DNA of 8,586 nucleotides from SOIA01 sp050116035 (GTDB taxonomy: Bacteria > Acidobacteriota > Aminicenantia > Aminicenantales > Aminicenantaceae): positions 1 through 8,586 of the forward strand of contig JASFPJ010000126.1 of assembly GCA_050116035.1 (NCBI GenBank), read 5' to 3'. The notes beneath the pieces were generated by a model. The model worked only from the letters and a program-made list of their open reading frames with translations, was not told the DNA's origin and ran no database searches. The position numbers were made by a program, and so were the translations under genes. Shown here in pieces: positions 1 through 6,057 of this stretch. The first letter of the stretch is position 1, and the number at the start of each line of letters is the position of its first letter.

Positions 1-9
1 TTTCATTAT

Positions 10-80
10 CTGTTCCCTATTATTTTCTACTGCCCCCCCCTGACCCCTCTTTTAGACCTCTCTTTTAATAAAGGGAACAG
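10..80. repeat. Short inverted-repeat element, REPIN-like (copy 1)
   Basis: CTGTTCCCT at 10-18 is the exact reverse complement of AGGGAACAG at 72-80. With A19 bulged, five more pairs (20-24 with 67-71) extend the match to about 14 base pairs. The centre is pyrimidine-rich, with a run of eight C at 33-40. The arm motif GGGAACAG resembles the GGGACAG arms of the elements at 3541-3650 and 7278-7338, so I group them as one dispersed family. No transposase gene is visible. The base of this stem is well supported; membership of the family is inferred. Confidence 0.5.
42..67. repeat. 13-base tandem direct repeat, two units
   Basis: GACCCCTCTTTTA (42-54) is followed directly by GACCTCTCTTTTA (55-67), with 12 of 13 bases identical. 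It lies inside the loop of the inverted-repeat element at 10-80. It may be replication slippage in a pyrimidine-rich stretch. No function is evident. Confidence 0.6.
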
Positions 81-195
81 TGACTTCAGGAATCGATAGA
101 AAGAACAAGAAAGCATAATAAAAAAAATGATGGGTATCAGCAGGCTAAAAAAACCATATAAAGGCTTGAGTATTTTTCAGGGAGGATGAGAGAAA

Positions 196-1020
196 ATGAA
201 CAAGGCCCTCATTTCTTTTATCTTCGTTATCCTTTTCTTGGGATTTTCTATCCCATCTTTGGCTCAGTTTACTGCCGAAGAATTAGCAGAAAGAGAAAAA
301 TGGGAGAGGTTTCTTGAAGAAGCGAAAATTACTGAATTCAGCCAGCCGCTGAGTGAACGGGAGGCGAGAACCGAACCCTGGAGGCTTAAGCTGGAGAAGG
401 ATGGTGTCGTCAAATATGCGTGGTGGAAGAATGTGGAGGGACGAGTCAAAGGATTTCTTGAAGGCTGGAAATGGGAAATCGCGGCTTACAGATTGGATAA
501 GCTTCTGGGATTGAATATGGTTCCTCCATGCATAGAAAAGAGGTTTCAAGAGGAACGGGGCTCCTGCTCTTTAGAAATAGATGTGAAAATGATGTATCGG
601 GAATTAATGGAGCAGAACATAGAAATTCCTCCTCAATACACTCATTCAACCATTCGGGCAGTCTTTTTAATGAGAGCTTGGGACAACTTATTAGCCAACG
701 AAGACCGGAATTGGGGAGATATTCTGATAACTGAAGATTGGCGGGTCATCCTTATCGACCATTCACGCACGTTCCGAAAATCGAAAAAATCGAAAACAAG
801 GCTCATATATGAAGGAAAAGGGGATAAGGAACCCATTATGGAGTTGCCCAGGGCTTTTGTTGAGAATCTGAAAGGCTTAACTTTTGAAATGATAAGAGAT
901 GCTGTAGGCGAATACTTAGAGGACAAAGAAATCGAGGCTGTCCTCATCCGCAGAGACTTGATGCTCAAGGAAATTGACAGGCTCATCGAAAAATTCGGAG
1001 AGGATAGGTTTCTTTACTAG
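196..1020 (+). CDS. Exported kinase-fold protein, paralogue 1 (PI3/4-kinase or HipA-like motifs)
   Basis: The 274-residue product begins with a Sec signal peptide: charged start, hydrophobic stretch 5-19, likely cleavage SLA|Q after residue 23. The mature part carries marks of the PI3/4-kinase and HipA-like fold. These are a helix WEIAAYRLDKLLGLN around 93-107 followed by VPP, then a catalytic-loop-like NEDRNWGDIL (Asp170), then ILIDHSRTF (Asp188) in the place of the metal-binding Asp. The usual pattern is DRxxGN; here the Asn is Asp175. The ATP-binding Lys is uncertain (Lys73 or Lys78). The C-terminus is a charged helix ending GEDRFLY. GGAGG at 181-185 sits ten bases before the ATG and supports this start. 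A close paralogue follows 146 bases downstream. Kinase-like fold is inferred from motifs; activity and substrate are unknown. Export is odd for an ATP-using enzyme, so it may be a pseudokinase or bind another ligand. Confidence 0.8.
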   Translation: MNKALISFIFVILFLGFSIPSLAQFTAEELAEREKWERFLEEAKITEFSQPLSEREARTEPWRLKLEKDGVVKYAWWKNVEGRVKGFLEGWKWEIAAYRLDKLLGLNMVPPCIEKRFQEERGSCSLEIDVKMMYRELMEQNIEIPPQYTHSTIRAVFLMRAWDNLLANEDRNWGDILITEDWRVILIDHSRTFRKSKKSKTRLIYEGKGDKEPIMELPRAFVENLKGLTFEMIRDAVGEYLEDKEIEAVLIRRDLMLKEIDRLIEKFGEDRFLY

Positions 1021-1153
1021 TGGTGAATTTTATTAACAGCAACCTCGACTCGTGAATAATCCAGGTTAAATAAGAAAATAGTGAAAGAATGAAGAAAAGC
1101 TTATTGACTCATTGATATTCAGAGTGGGGGCTTTTCTGACTTCAATTTCCTAT

Positions 1154-1158
1154 GGAGG
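1154..1158 (+). promoter_or_regulatory. Ribosome binding site that fixes the start of paralogue 2
   Basis: GGAGG lies eight bases before the ATG at 1167. A longer reading from the ATG at 1152 would place this site inside the coding region and would itself lack a good ribosome binding site. Starting at 1167 also makes the protein 274 residues, with signal cleavage after residue 23, exactly as in paralogue 1. Confidence 0.75.
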
Positions 1159-1166
1159 GAAAAGAA

Positions 1167-1991
1167 ATGAAAAGAAGACCAATTTTCCTGTTTTTACTCA
1201 TTCTCTCTCTGGGATTTCATAGCTATTCTTGGGCCCAGCTGACTGCCCAAGAAGTAGCAGAGAGAGAAAAATGGGAGAAGTTCCTCATAGAAGCGGAAGT
1301 TACTGAATTTAGCCAACCGTTGGATCCACGGGAAGCCGTTACTGAACCCTGGAGACTGAAGCTGGAGAGGGATGGAGTCGTAAAAATTGGCTGGTGGAAA
1401 AATGTGGAGGGACGGCCTAAAGGGTACCTTGATAACTGGAAGTGGGAAATCGCCGCCTACCGGTTGGATAAACTTTTAGAGTTAAATATGATTCCTCCGT
1501 ATGTGGAAAAAAGATTCCAGGGAAATCGAGGCGTGGTTTCGTTAGAACCAGAATACATGATGCTGTTCAGGGAGAAAAAGAAAAAGGATATAAAATGTCC
1601 TCCTCGCTATGTGTTCTCCTACAACAGAGCGCATAGCTTGATGCAAGCTTGGGATAATCTGCTCGCCAACACAGACAGGAACGAGGGAGATATTCTCCTC
1701 ACCGAGGACTGGCGCCTGATCCTCATCGACCACTCCCGCTCTTTCCGGACTTCAAAAAAGTTCACAAAGAAACTCATCAAAACAGGAAAAGGCGGCAAAG
1801 AACCCATAAAAGCGCTCCCTCGAACTTTTGTCGAGAATCTGAAACGGCTTGATTTTGAAAAGATCAAGAATGCTGTCGGGGACTACTTAACAAATAAGGA
1901 AATCGATGCGGTGCTTATCCGGAGAGACCTGCTTCTCCAGGAGATAGACAGGCTCATCGAAAAGTTCGGCGAAGATAAATTCCTTTACTGA
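1167..1991 (+). CDS. Exported kinase-fold protein, paralogue 2
   Basis: This is a tandem duplicate of the gene at 196-1020, of the same length (274 residues) and about two-thirds identical by eye with no obvious gaps. The signal peptide ends SWA|Q at residue 23. Conserved blocks are TEPWRLKLE, WWKNVEGR, WKWEIAAYRLDKLL, AWDNLLANTDRNEGDIL (Asp170), ILIDHSRSF, FVENLK, and the C-terminal LIEKFGEDKFLY. The Asn-to-Asp change in DRNxGD is shared, so it predates the duplication or is maintained. The most divergent part is about 112-152, just before the catalytic-loop motif, a plausible place for specificity. That segment is lysine-rich here (REKKKKDIK). The start at 1167 is chosen over the in-frame ATG at 1152 because of GGAGG at 1154-1158. 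Fold assignment comes from motifs only; biochemical role is unknown. Confidence 0.8.
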   Translation: MKRRPIFLFLLILSLGFHSYSWAQLTAQEVAEREKWEKFLIEAEVTEFSQPLDPREAVTEPWRLKLERDGVVKIGWWKNVEGRPKGYLDNWKWEIAAYRLDKLLELNMIPPYVEKRFQGNRGVVSLEPEYMMLFREKKKKDIKCPPRYVFSYNRAHSLMQAWDNLLANTDRNEGDILLTEDWRLILIDHSRSFRTSKKFTKKLIKTGKGGKEPIKALPRTFVENLKRLDFEKIKNAVGDYLTNKEIDAVLIRRDLLLQEIDRLIEKFGEDKFLY

Positions 1992-2162
1992 ATCAGAAAG
2001 TGGCGTTGGAATAATTATCTTGCATCTTTTCATATTGAATGCTTCAAATCAATTAAAAATGCCTGGACTAACGGATTGATTTATCCAAGGCGATCCCTTC
2101 ATTCATAACGATATTTATTGATTTCTGGAACAAATAATCGCCGCCAAAATTTGCAAGAACTT

Positions 2163-2191
2163 TTGACATCAGATTTCTCCTGTGTAATAAT
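2163..2191 (+). promoter_or_regulatory. Candidate sigma-70-type promoter for the GGDEF gene
   Basis: A perfect -35 TTGACA (2163-2168) is followed after 16 bases by TAATAA(T) (2185-2191), a weak -10. It lies about 47 bases before the GTG start in a 246-base spacer (1992-2237) that otherwise shows no gene or clear hairpin. The -35 is convincing; the -10 is not. Confidence 0.3.
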
Positions 2192-2237
2192 TTTCCGCAG
2201 TTGAACGAAAATCTTCCTTCTTAATGGGCAAGAGCTT

Positions 2238-3524
2238 GTGGTGAAGAAAAAAACAAAAAAATTGAAATTCAAAGAAGGAAGAGACCTGCTCGTTAAAATG
2301 AGCAGTGCTGTGGCTCGTGCGATCTTTTCGTTTTTGATCCCCGGCGGGCTCATCATCCTCATCGCCTTCCTTGTGACGAGAGGGCCGATAGTGGAAGCTG
2401 TGCCCAGTCTGGCGCGCATCTATCCTTGGGTCATTTTAATTGCCGGAGTCCTGTTTGCATGGCGGTTCAATAGAAGCCAGCTCATTTTTGTTATCCTGGC
2501 TCTGGCTGTGGTCGACAGGTCATTGCTCCAGTTTGTGGTGCAAGAAACAGACCTTGCAGGCATGGGAGAGACTGTTTATAATGCAGTCGCCTTTCTCCTT
2601 CCTCTAAATCTTATCCTGTTTTCCGTGATGAAAGAACGAGGCATTTTAAGTCTCGATGTCTTGATGCGGTTGAGCTTGATTCCCATGCAGGTGTTCGGAG
2701 TCGCTCTGATCAGCCATTACCCCCAATTGGGCTTTGCCGTTTATCTAAAGCACAAATTTTTTAACTGGCCGGTACTCGATAAAATTCCGATGTCCCAGCC
2801 AGCTCTTATCGCATTCATTTTTGCCGCTTTTCTCCTTGTGAATCGATACATCCGAGATCGGGGAGTCATAGAGTGCGGCTTTTTCTGGGTGTTGATATCC
2901 AGTTTTTTTGCTTTAGTTTCTGGTGATGTCGGGCAGGTTTCCACGATTTTTTTGTCAACAGGCAGCCTTGTCTTGATCATCGCCGTGATCGAGATCTCAT
3001 ACGGGAGAGCCTACCGTGATGAGTTGACTGGGCTCCCGGCTCGTCGAGCCATGAACGAAGCCCTCTATCAGCTGGGAGGCAAATTTACTGGGGCAATGAT
3101 CGATATCGATCATTTTAAAAAATTCAACGACCGCTACGGACATCATGTTGGAGACCAGGTTTTGCGTATGATTGCCTCAAAGATTGATAATGCTGGCGGG
3201 GGAGGGAGAGCCTTTCGTTACGGAGGCGAAGAGTTTGTGATGGTTTTTCCGGGCAAGAATTTGGATGAGACTATTCCTCATTTGGATCAGCTCAGGAAGG
3301 ATGTTGCTGATTCAGGCTTTTTCCTGCGGGGCTCTGACCGCCGTTCCAAAGAGCCAAGAAGAACGAAAGGAGCCAAGAAGACCCGAGGGAGGACTAGAGT
3401 GACTATCAGCATAGGTGTTGCAGAGCGCGATAACCAGAAAACCACCCCTCATCAAGTCATCAAGGCTGCGGATAAGGCTCTCTACCGCGCCAAAAATAAA
3501 GGTCGAAACCGAGTCAGTACCTAG
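2238..3524 (+). CDS. Multi-pass membrane GGDEF protein, probable diguanylate cyclase
   Basis: The 428-residue product has an N-terminal half with about seven or eight hydrophobic segments (roughly 22-252), then a GGDEF domain (about 255-425). Domain motifs are DELTGLPARRAMNEAL (from Asp261), MIDIDHFKKFND (Asp289), HHVGDQVLR, the active-site loop GGEEF (329-333), SIGVAE, and ADKALYRAKNKGRNRV. These support synthesis of cyclic di-GMP from two GTP at the inner membrane face. The usual RxxD inhibitory site before the loop is replaced by GGGGRAFRY, so product inhibition through that site is unlikely. A strongly basic insert rich in Arg and Lys (about 358-384) separates the loop from SIGVAE. No known sensor domain is recognised in the membrane half. 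The start is uncertain: GTG at 2238 or 2241, or ATG at 2298, none with a good ribosome binding site. A terminator-like hairpin begins 17 bases after the stop. Confidence 0.9.
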   Translation: MVKKKTKKLKFKEGRDLLVKMSSAVARAIFSFLIPGGLIILIAFLVTRGPIVEAVPSLARIYPWVILIAGVLFAWRFNRSQLIFVILALAVVDRSLLQFVVQETDLAGMGETVYNAVAFLLPLNLILFSVMKERGILSLDVLMRLSLIPMQVFGVALISHYPQLGFAVYLKHKFFNWPVLDKIPMSQPALIAFIFAAFLLVNRYIRDRGVIECGFFWVLISSFFALVSGDVGQVSTIFLSTGSLVLIIAVIEISYGRAYRDELTGLPARRAMNEALYQLGGKFTGAMIDIDHFKKFNDRYGHHVGDQVLRMIASKIDNAGGGGRAFRYGGEEFVMVFPGKNLDETIPHLDQLRKDVADSGFFLRGSDRRSKEPRRTKGAKKTRGRTRVTISIGVAERDNQKTTPHQVIKAADKALYRAKNKGRNRVST

Positions 3525-3541
3525 AAAAAATAAAGGGAAAT

Positions 3542-3562
3542 AAAGGGGACAGGCCCCTTTTT
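3542..3562 (+). terminator. Terminator-like hairpin after the GGDEF gene
   Basis: The seven-base-pair stem AAAGGGG/CCCCTTT has a five-base loop ACAGG and is followed by more T, 17 bases after the stop of the GGDEF gene. It is also the left arm of the REPIN-like element, so terminator function may be secondary to being a repeat. Confidence 0.45.
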
Positions 3563-3623
3563 CTAAAGAAGAGGGACAGTCACTATCCTTACTTAATATA
3601 ATGACTGAAAGGGACAGTCCCTT

Positions 3624-3647
3624 AAAAAAGGAGCCTGTCCTTTTTTT
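3624..3647. terminator. Second terminator-like hairpin with T-run
   Basis: AAAAAAGGA (3624-3632) pairs perfectly with TCCTTTTTT (3638-3646) around the loop GCCTG, giving nine base pairs with A-run and T-run flanks that could work in both directions. It is the right arm of the REPIN-like element. Confidence 0.45.
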
Positions 3648-3669
3648 ATTTTAGCAAAATAAAAAGTTA

Positions 3670-3698
3670 TTGACTTCGATGGGCAGTCCGGATAAATT
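3670..3698 (+). promoter_or_regulatory. Candidate promoter of the S9 peptidase gene
   Basis: TTGACT (3670-3675) and TAAATT (3693-3698) are separated by 17 bases: five of six and four of six matches to the sigma-70 consensus. It lies just after the second terminator-like hairpin, as expected for a new transcription unit, and would leave a leader of about 190 bases. Confidence 0.35.
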
Positions 3699-3705
3699 AA
3701 TTCTC

Positions 3706-3733
3706 TGAGTCAGATGTGACTCGGGTTGACTCA
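3706..3733. promoter_or_regulatory. Cluster of TGACTC sites in the S9 peptidase leader, possible operator
   Basis: TGAGTCA (3706-3712), TGACTC (3717-3722) and TGACTCA (3727-3733) follow each other. The first two form the perfect inverted repeat GAGTCA-GATG-TGACTC. Another TGACTC is at 3799-3804, and TTGACTCAT also occurs at 1104-1112 upstream of the second kinase-like gene. Lying just downstream of the candidate promoter, this could be a repressor site or a small leader hairpin. No regulator is identified. The rest of the leader, 3734-3884, shows no gene or strong structure. Confidence 0.3.
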
Positions 3734-3884
3734 TGCTCTTTCCAAACTTCCACTATTCAAGAAATCATTCATTTGAGACCGATACGTTATTTCTAATCTG
3801 ACTCTGATTGGAAAAAGAAGTGGATGATTTTCACTCGCCGCAAGATTATTTTAACCGATTTCATTTTTTCGTCGAATTTTGATT

Positions 3885-3891
3885 AAGGAGG
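3885..3891 (+). promoter_or_regulatory. Strong ribosome binding site of the S9 peptidase gene
   Basis: AAGGAGG stands five bases before the ATG at 3897. It is the best Shine-Dalgarno match in the window and fixes this start. Confidence 0.85.
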
Positions 3892-3896
3892 TTTAG

Positions 3897-5924
3897 ATGA
3901 AAAAAACGACAGTGCAATTGACAATTTTGTGTTTATTTCTGTTTAGCCTGGGATTGGGGACATCATTCAGTGGGCAGGGAAGCCACCAACTGTTGACCAA
4001 AGAGACCTACATGGAAATGGAGTCAGTCGGAAGCCCGAACATATCGCCTGACGGAAAGCAGATACTTTTCACGCGGGGCTGGGTAGATAAGATCAATGAC
4101 CGCTCCAGAAGCAACCTCTGGATTGTGGATGTGGAGGGCCGAAGAGTCCGTGAGCTCACCCATGGAGACTGGAGAGACTTTTCTCCTGTCTGGTCACCGG
4201 ATGGCACAAAGATCGCTTTTCTGTCTGATAGAGACGGGACCACGCAGATTCATGTGATGTGGCTGGATACGCGCGAAGTGGCCCAGCTGACCCATCTTGA
4301 ACGCTCTCCAGGAAGCCTGACATGGTCTCCTGGAGGGAAGCATCTTGCGTTCACGATTTTTGTCCCGGATACAAAGCCACTTCTATCAGTAAAGCTCCCT
4401 AAAAAGCCAAGAGGAGCGAAATGGGCCGCACCGGCTGTGATCGTTGACCGCCTCTCCTGGGCAAGAGATGGCCGCGGGTACCAGCCAAAAGGATATACGC
4501 ATATCTTTGTGATTGATGCTGAGCTGGGAGGTACGCCCCGTCAGATCACATCGGGTGACTATTCTCACAGCGGTCCCGAATGGTCTGCAGACGGGAAGAA
4601 AATATTTTTCAGTGCTATCCGAAAACCCGATGCGGAATACCTGCGCGGCGATTCTGAGGTCTATTCGGTTGACCTCGCTACGCTTGAAATCGAGGCGCTC
4701 ACAGACAGGAAAGGACCTGACCGCAGCCCCAGTGTTTCGCCCGATGGAAGATGGATTGCTTACACAGGATACAATGATAAAAATTTCACAAGCCATCTAT
4801 CCAACTTGTATCTCATGGATGCGGCTGGATCAAAAAAGAGAGTTCTTGCCGTTAACCTTCCCAATTCACCGTCAAGCGTGACCTGGGCTATGGACAGCTC
4901 CGGGCTTTACTACCTGATGCGAGAAAAGGGAGAATCCAACCTTTACTTTGTCTCGATCAACCGAAAGATTCAAAAAATCACCGAAGGAATCCATTATTTG
5001 TCCGGACTTTCGATGGCAGAAAATGGGCAAGTGGCCACCACTCTTTCGACTTTTCACAAACCGGGCTATCTGGTGACATTCAACCTGCAAAATCCGAGGA
5101 ACATCAGAAAGCTTGTGGATGTCAACGAAGATGTCCTGGCGAATGTGAAGCTTGGAGATGTCGAAGAATTGTGGTTCAAATCCCCAGATGGGCTGGATTT
5201 ACAGGGTTGGCTCATCAAACCCGCTGAATTCAAACCGGGAGAAAAATATCCGATGATCCTGTATATCCACGGTGGGCCCTGGGCCATGTATACAGTCAGG
5301 TTCAGCTGGCCTTGGCAGAATTTCGCTGCAAACGGGTATGCTGTCCTGTACATGAACCCTAGAGGAAGCACGGGGTACGGCCAGGATTTTGTGAACGGGA
5401 TTCAGTTTTCCTATCCAGGGAAGGATTATGATGACCTGATGGCTGGAGTGGATGCCGCGATTGCCAAGGGATTCATCGACGAAAAAAATCTGTTTGTTTG
5501 CGGAGGAAGTGGTGGTGGAGTCCTGACGGCCTGGATCGTGGGTCATACAAACCGCTTCAGGGCTGCCGTGTCGATGCGGCCGGTGATCAACTGGCATTCC
5601 TTTGTGGGAACGACCGATGGTTCCGGCTGGTACCGCCAGTTTCAGAAATATCCCTGGGAAGACCCGATGGAATTCGCCGTCCGCTCGCCTCTTCATTATG
5701 TGGGGAATGTAACCACTCCGACCATGGTCATGACAGGAGAGGCCGACTTGAGAACTCCCATGGGACAGAGCGAGGAATATTACAGAGCGTTGAAGATGCT
5801 GAAGAAGGATACACTGCTGGTGCGGATGCCTGAGGAATACCACGGATGGAGACGCCCCTCACACAGGATTCTCCAGCAGCTTTATCTTATAGCTTGGTTT
5901 GAAAAGTATAGAGTGAAGTCCTGA
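3897..5924 (+). CDS. Secreted S9-family serine peptidase (prolyl oligopeptidase type)
   Basis: The 675-residue product has a Sec signal peptide (hydrophobic 6-24, cleavage near SFSG|Q, residues 23-27). About 40-400 is a beta-propeller with TolB/WD40-like blades: ISPDGKQILF near 50, WSPDGTKIAF near 99, WSPGGKHLAF near 142, WSADGKKIFF near 228, VSPDGRWIAY near 280 and a weaker one near 328. The alpha/beta-hydrolase domain starts near 425. It has the oxyanion-region motif HGGP (458-461), NPRGSTGYG, nucleophile Ser538 in GGSGGG, Asp617 in GEADLRTP and His649 in EYHGW. The triad is complete and the length fits the family, so it should be active outside the cytoplasm or in the periplasm. The family hydrolyses short peptides, often releasing dipeptides or blocked residues; exact specificity cannot be read. 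GGSGGG replaces the commoner GGSYGG. It has its own candidate promoter and a strong ribosome binding site, and is preceded by terminator-like hairpins. Confidence 0.95.
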   Translation: MKKTTVQLTILCLFLFSLGLGTSFSGQGSHQLLTKETYMEMESVGSPNISPDGKQILFTRGWVDKINDRSRSNLWIVDVEGRRVRELTHGDWRDFSPVWSPDGTKIAFLSDRDGTTQIHVMWLDTREVAQLTHLERSPGSLTWSPGGKHLAFTIFVPDTKPLLSVKLPKKPRGAKWAAPAVIVDRLSWARDGRGYQPKGYTHIFVIDAELGGTPRQITSGDYSHSGPEWSADGKKIFFSAIRKPDAEYLRGDSEVYSVDLATLEIEALTDRKGPDRSPSVSPDGRWIAYTGYNDKNFTSHLSNLYLMDAAGSKKRVLAVNLPNSPSSVTWAMDSSGLYYLMREKGESNLYFVSINRKIQKITEGIHYLSGLSMAENGQVATTLSTFHKPGYLVTFNLQNPRNIRKLVDVNEDVLANVKLGDVEELWFKSPDGLDLQGWLIKPAEFKPGEKYPMILYIHGGPWAMYTVRFSWPWQNFAANGYAVLYMNPRGSTGYGQDFVNGIQFSYPGKDYDDLMAGVDAAIAKGFIDEKNLFVCGGSGGGVLTAWIVGHTNRFRAAVSMRPVINWHSFVGTTDGSGWYRQFQKYPWEDPMEFAVRSPLHYVGNVTTPTMVMTGEADLRTPMGQSEEYYRALKMLKKDTLLVRMPEEYHGWRRPSHRILQQLYLIAWFEKYRVKS

Positions 5925-5967
5925 TCCGCAAATATATTATTCAACGAATAAGAGGACGCGAATCCAG

Positions 5968-5984
5968 TCAGGTATTTGACCTGA
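5968..5984. promoter_or_regulatory. Palindrome upstream of the transporter gene, possible operator
   Basis: TCAGGT (5968-5973) and ACCTGA (5979-5984) form a perfect six-base inverted repeat around ATTTG, followed closely by TACAAT (5987-5992), a good -10 hexamer without a good -35. The position, 74 bases before the transporter start, suits a repressor site, for example one sensing metal. No regulator gene is present. Confidence 0.3.
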
Positions 5985-6001
5985 AGTACAATCCTCAAAA
6001 A

Positions 6002-6017
6002 AGTAAAAATATTTACT
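6002..6017. promoter_or_regulatory. Second AT-rich inverted repeat upstream of the transporter gene
   Basis: AGTAAA (6002-6007) and TTTACT (6012-6017) are perfect complements around four bases. It lies 41 bases before the start. It could be a regulator site or a weak leader hairpin; AT-rich composition makes chance occurrence fairly likely. Confidence 0.2.
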
Positions 6018-6057
6018 GTGCGGCAAGTAACCTGTTTAGTGGGAAAGGCGTTTTGAG

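Larger units (their letters stand above)
3541..3650. repeat. REPIN-like element of GGGACAG hairpins (copy 2)
   Basis: The left arm, AAAGGGGACAGGCCCCTTTTT (3542-3562), closely matches the reverse complement of the right arm at 3624-3650, AAAAGGACAGGCTCCTTTTT. The two ends are therefore inverted copies, each itself a hairpin. Between them are two further copies of GGGACAGTC (3573-3581 and 3611-3619). The second of these forms AAGGGAC-A-GTCCCTT (3609-3623), a perfect palindrome around one base. Paired inverted palindromes in a gap resemble REP/REPIN elements, which RAYT transposases mobilise; no such transposase is in the window. It occupies the gap after the GGDEF gene. Confidence 0.6.

Noticed and set aside
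642..986. A 114-codon minus-strand open frame opposite the first kinase-like gene
   Set aside because: Its counterpart opposite the second copy is much shorter and has different ends, so it follows from the plus-strand coding sequence and not from selection.
1093..1137. Inverted repeat AGAAAAGC/GCTTTTCT between the two kinase-like genes, considered as a terminator
   Set aside because: Only eight base pairs, AT-rich, with a 29-base loop and no T-run after the stem; likely chance.
1152..1166. Upstream ATG as the start of the second kinase-like gene
   Set aside because: It would put the GGAGG ribosome binding site inside the gene and add five residues absent from the paralogue; ATG at 1167 is better.
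2099..2419. A 106-codon minus-strand open frame spanning the gap before the GGDEF gene
   Set aside because: It overlaps the GGDEF start region, has no ribosome binding site and a low-complexity composition; the gap is better explained as a promoter region.
3525..3896. A small gene or non-coding RNA in the longest gap
   Set aside because: No open frame with a ribosome binding site and no tRNA or riboswitch pattern recognised; the content is repeat hairpins, promoter-like boxes and short operator-like repeats.
4513..4881. A 122-codon plus-strand open frame in another phase
   Set aside because: It overlaps the propeller part of the S9 gene and reads as an Arg/Ser-rich shadow with no recognisable motif.
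5199..5843. A 214-codon open frame on the minus strand
   Set aside because: It lies wholly inside the S9 peptidase hydrolase domain, whose catalytic motifs are clear on the plus strand; the reverse frame shows no domain, signal sequence or ribosome binding site.
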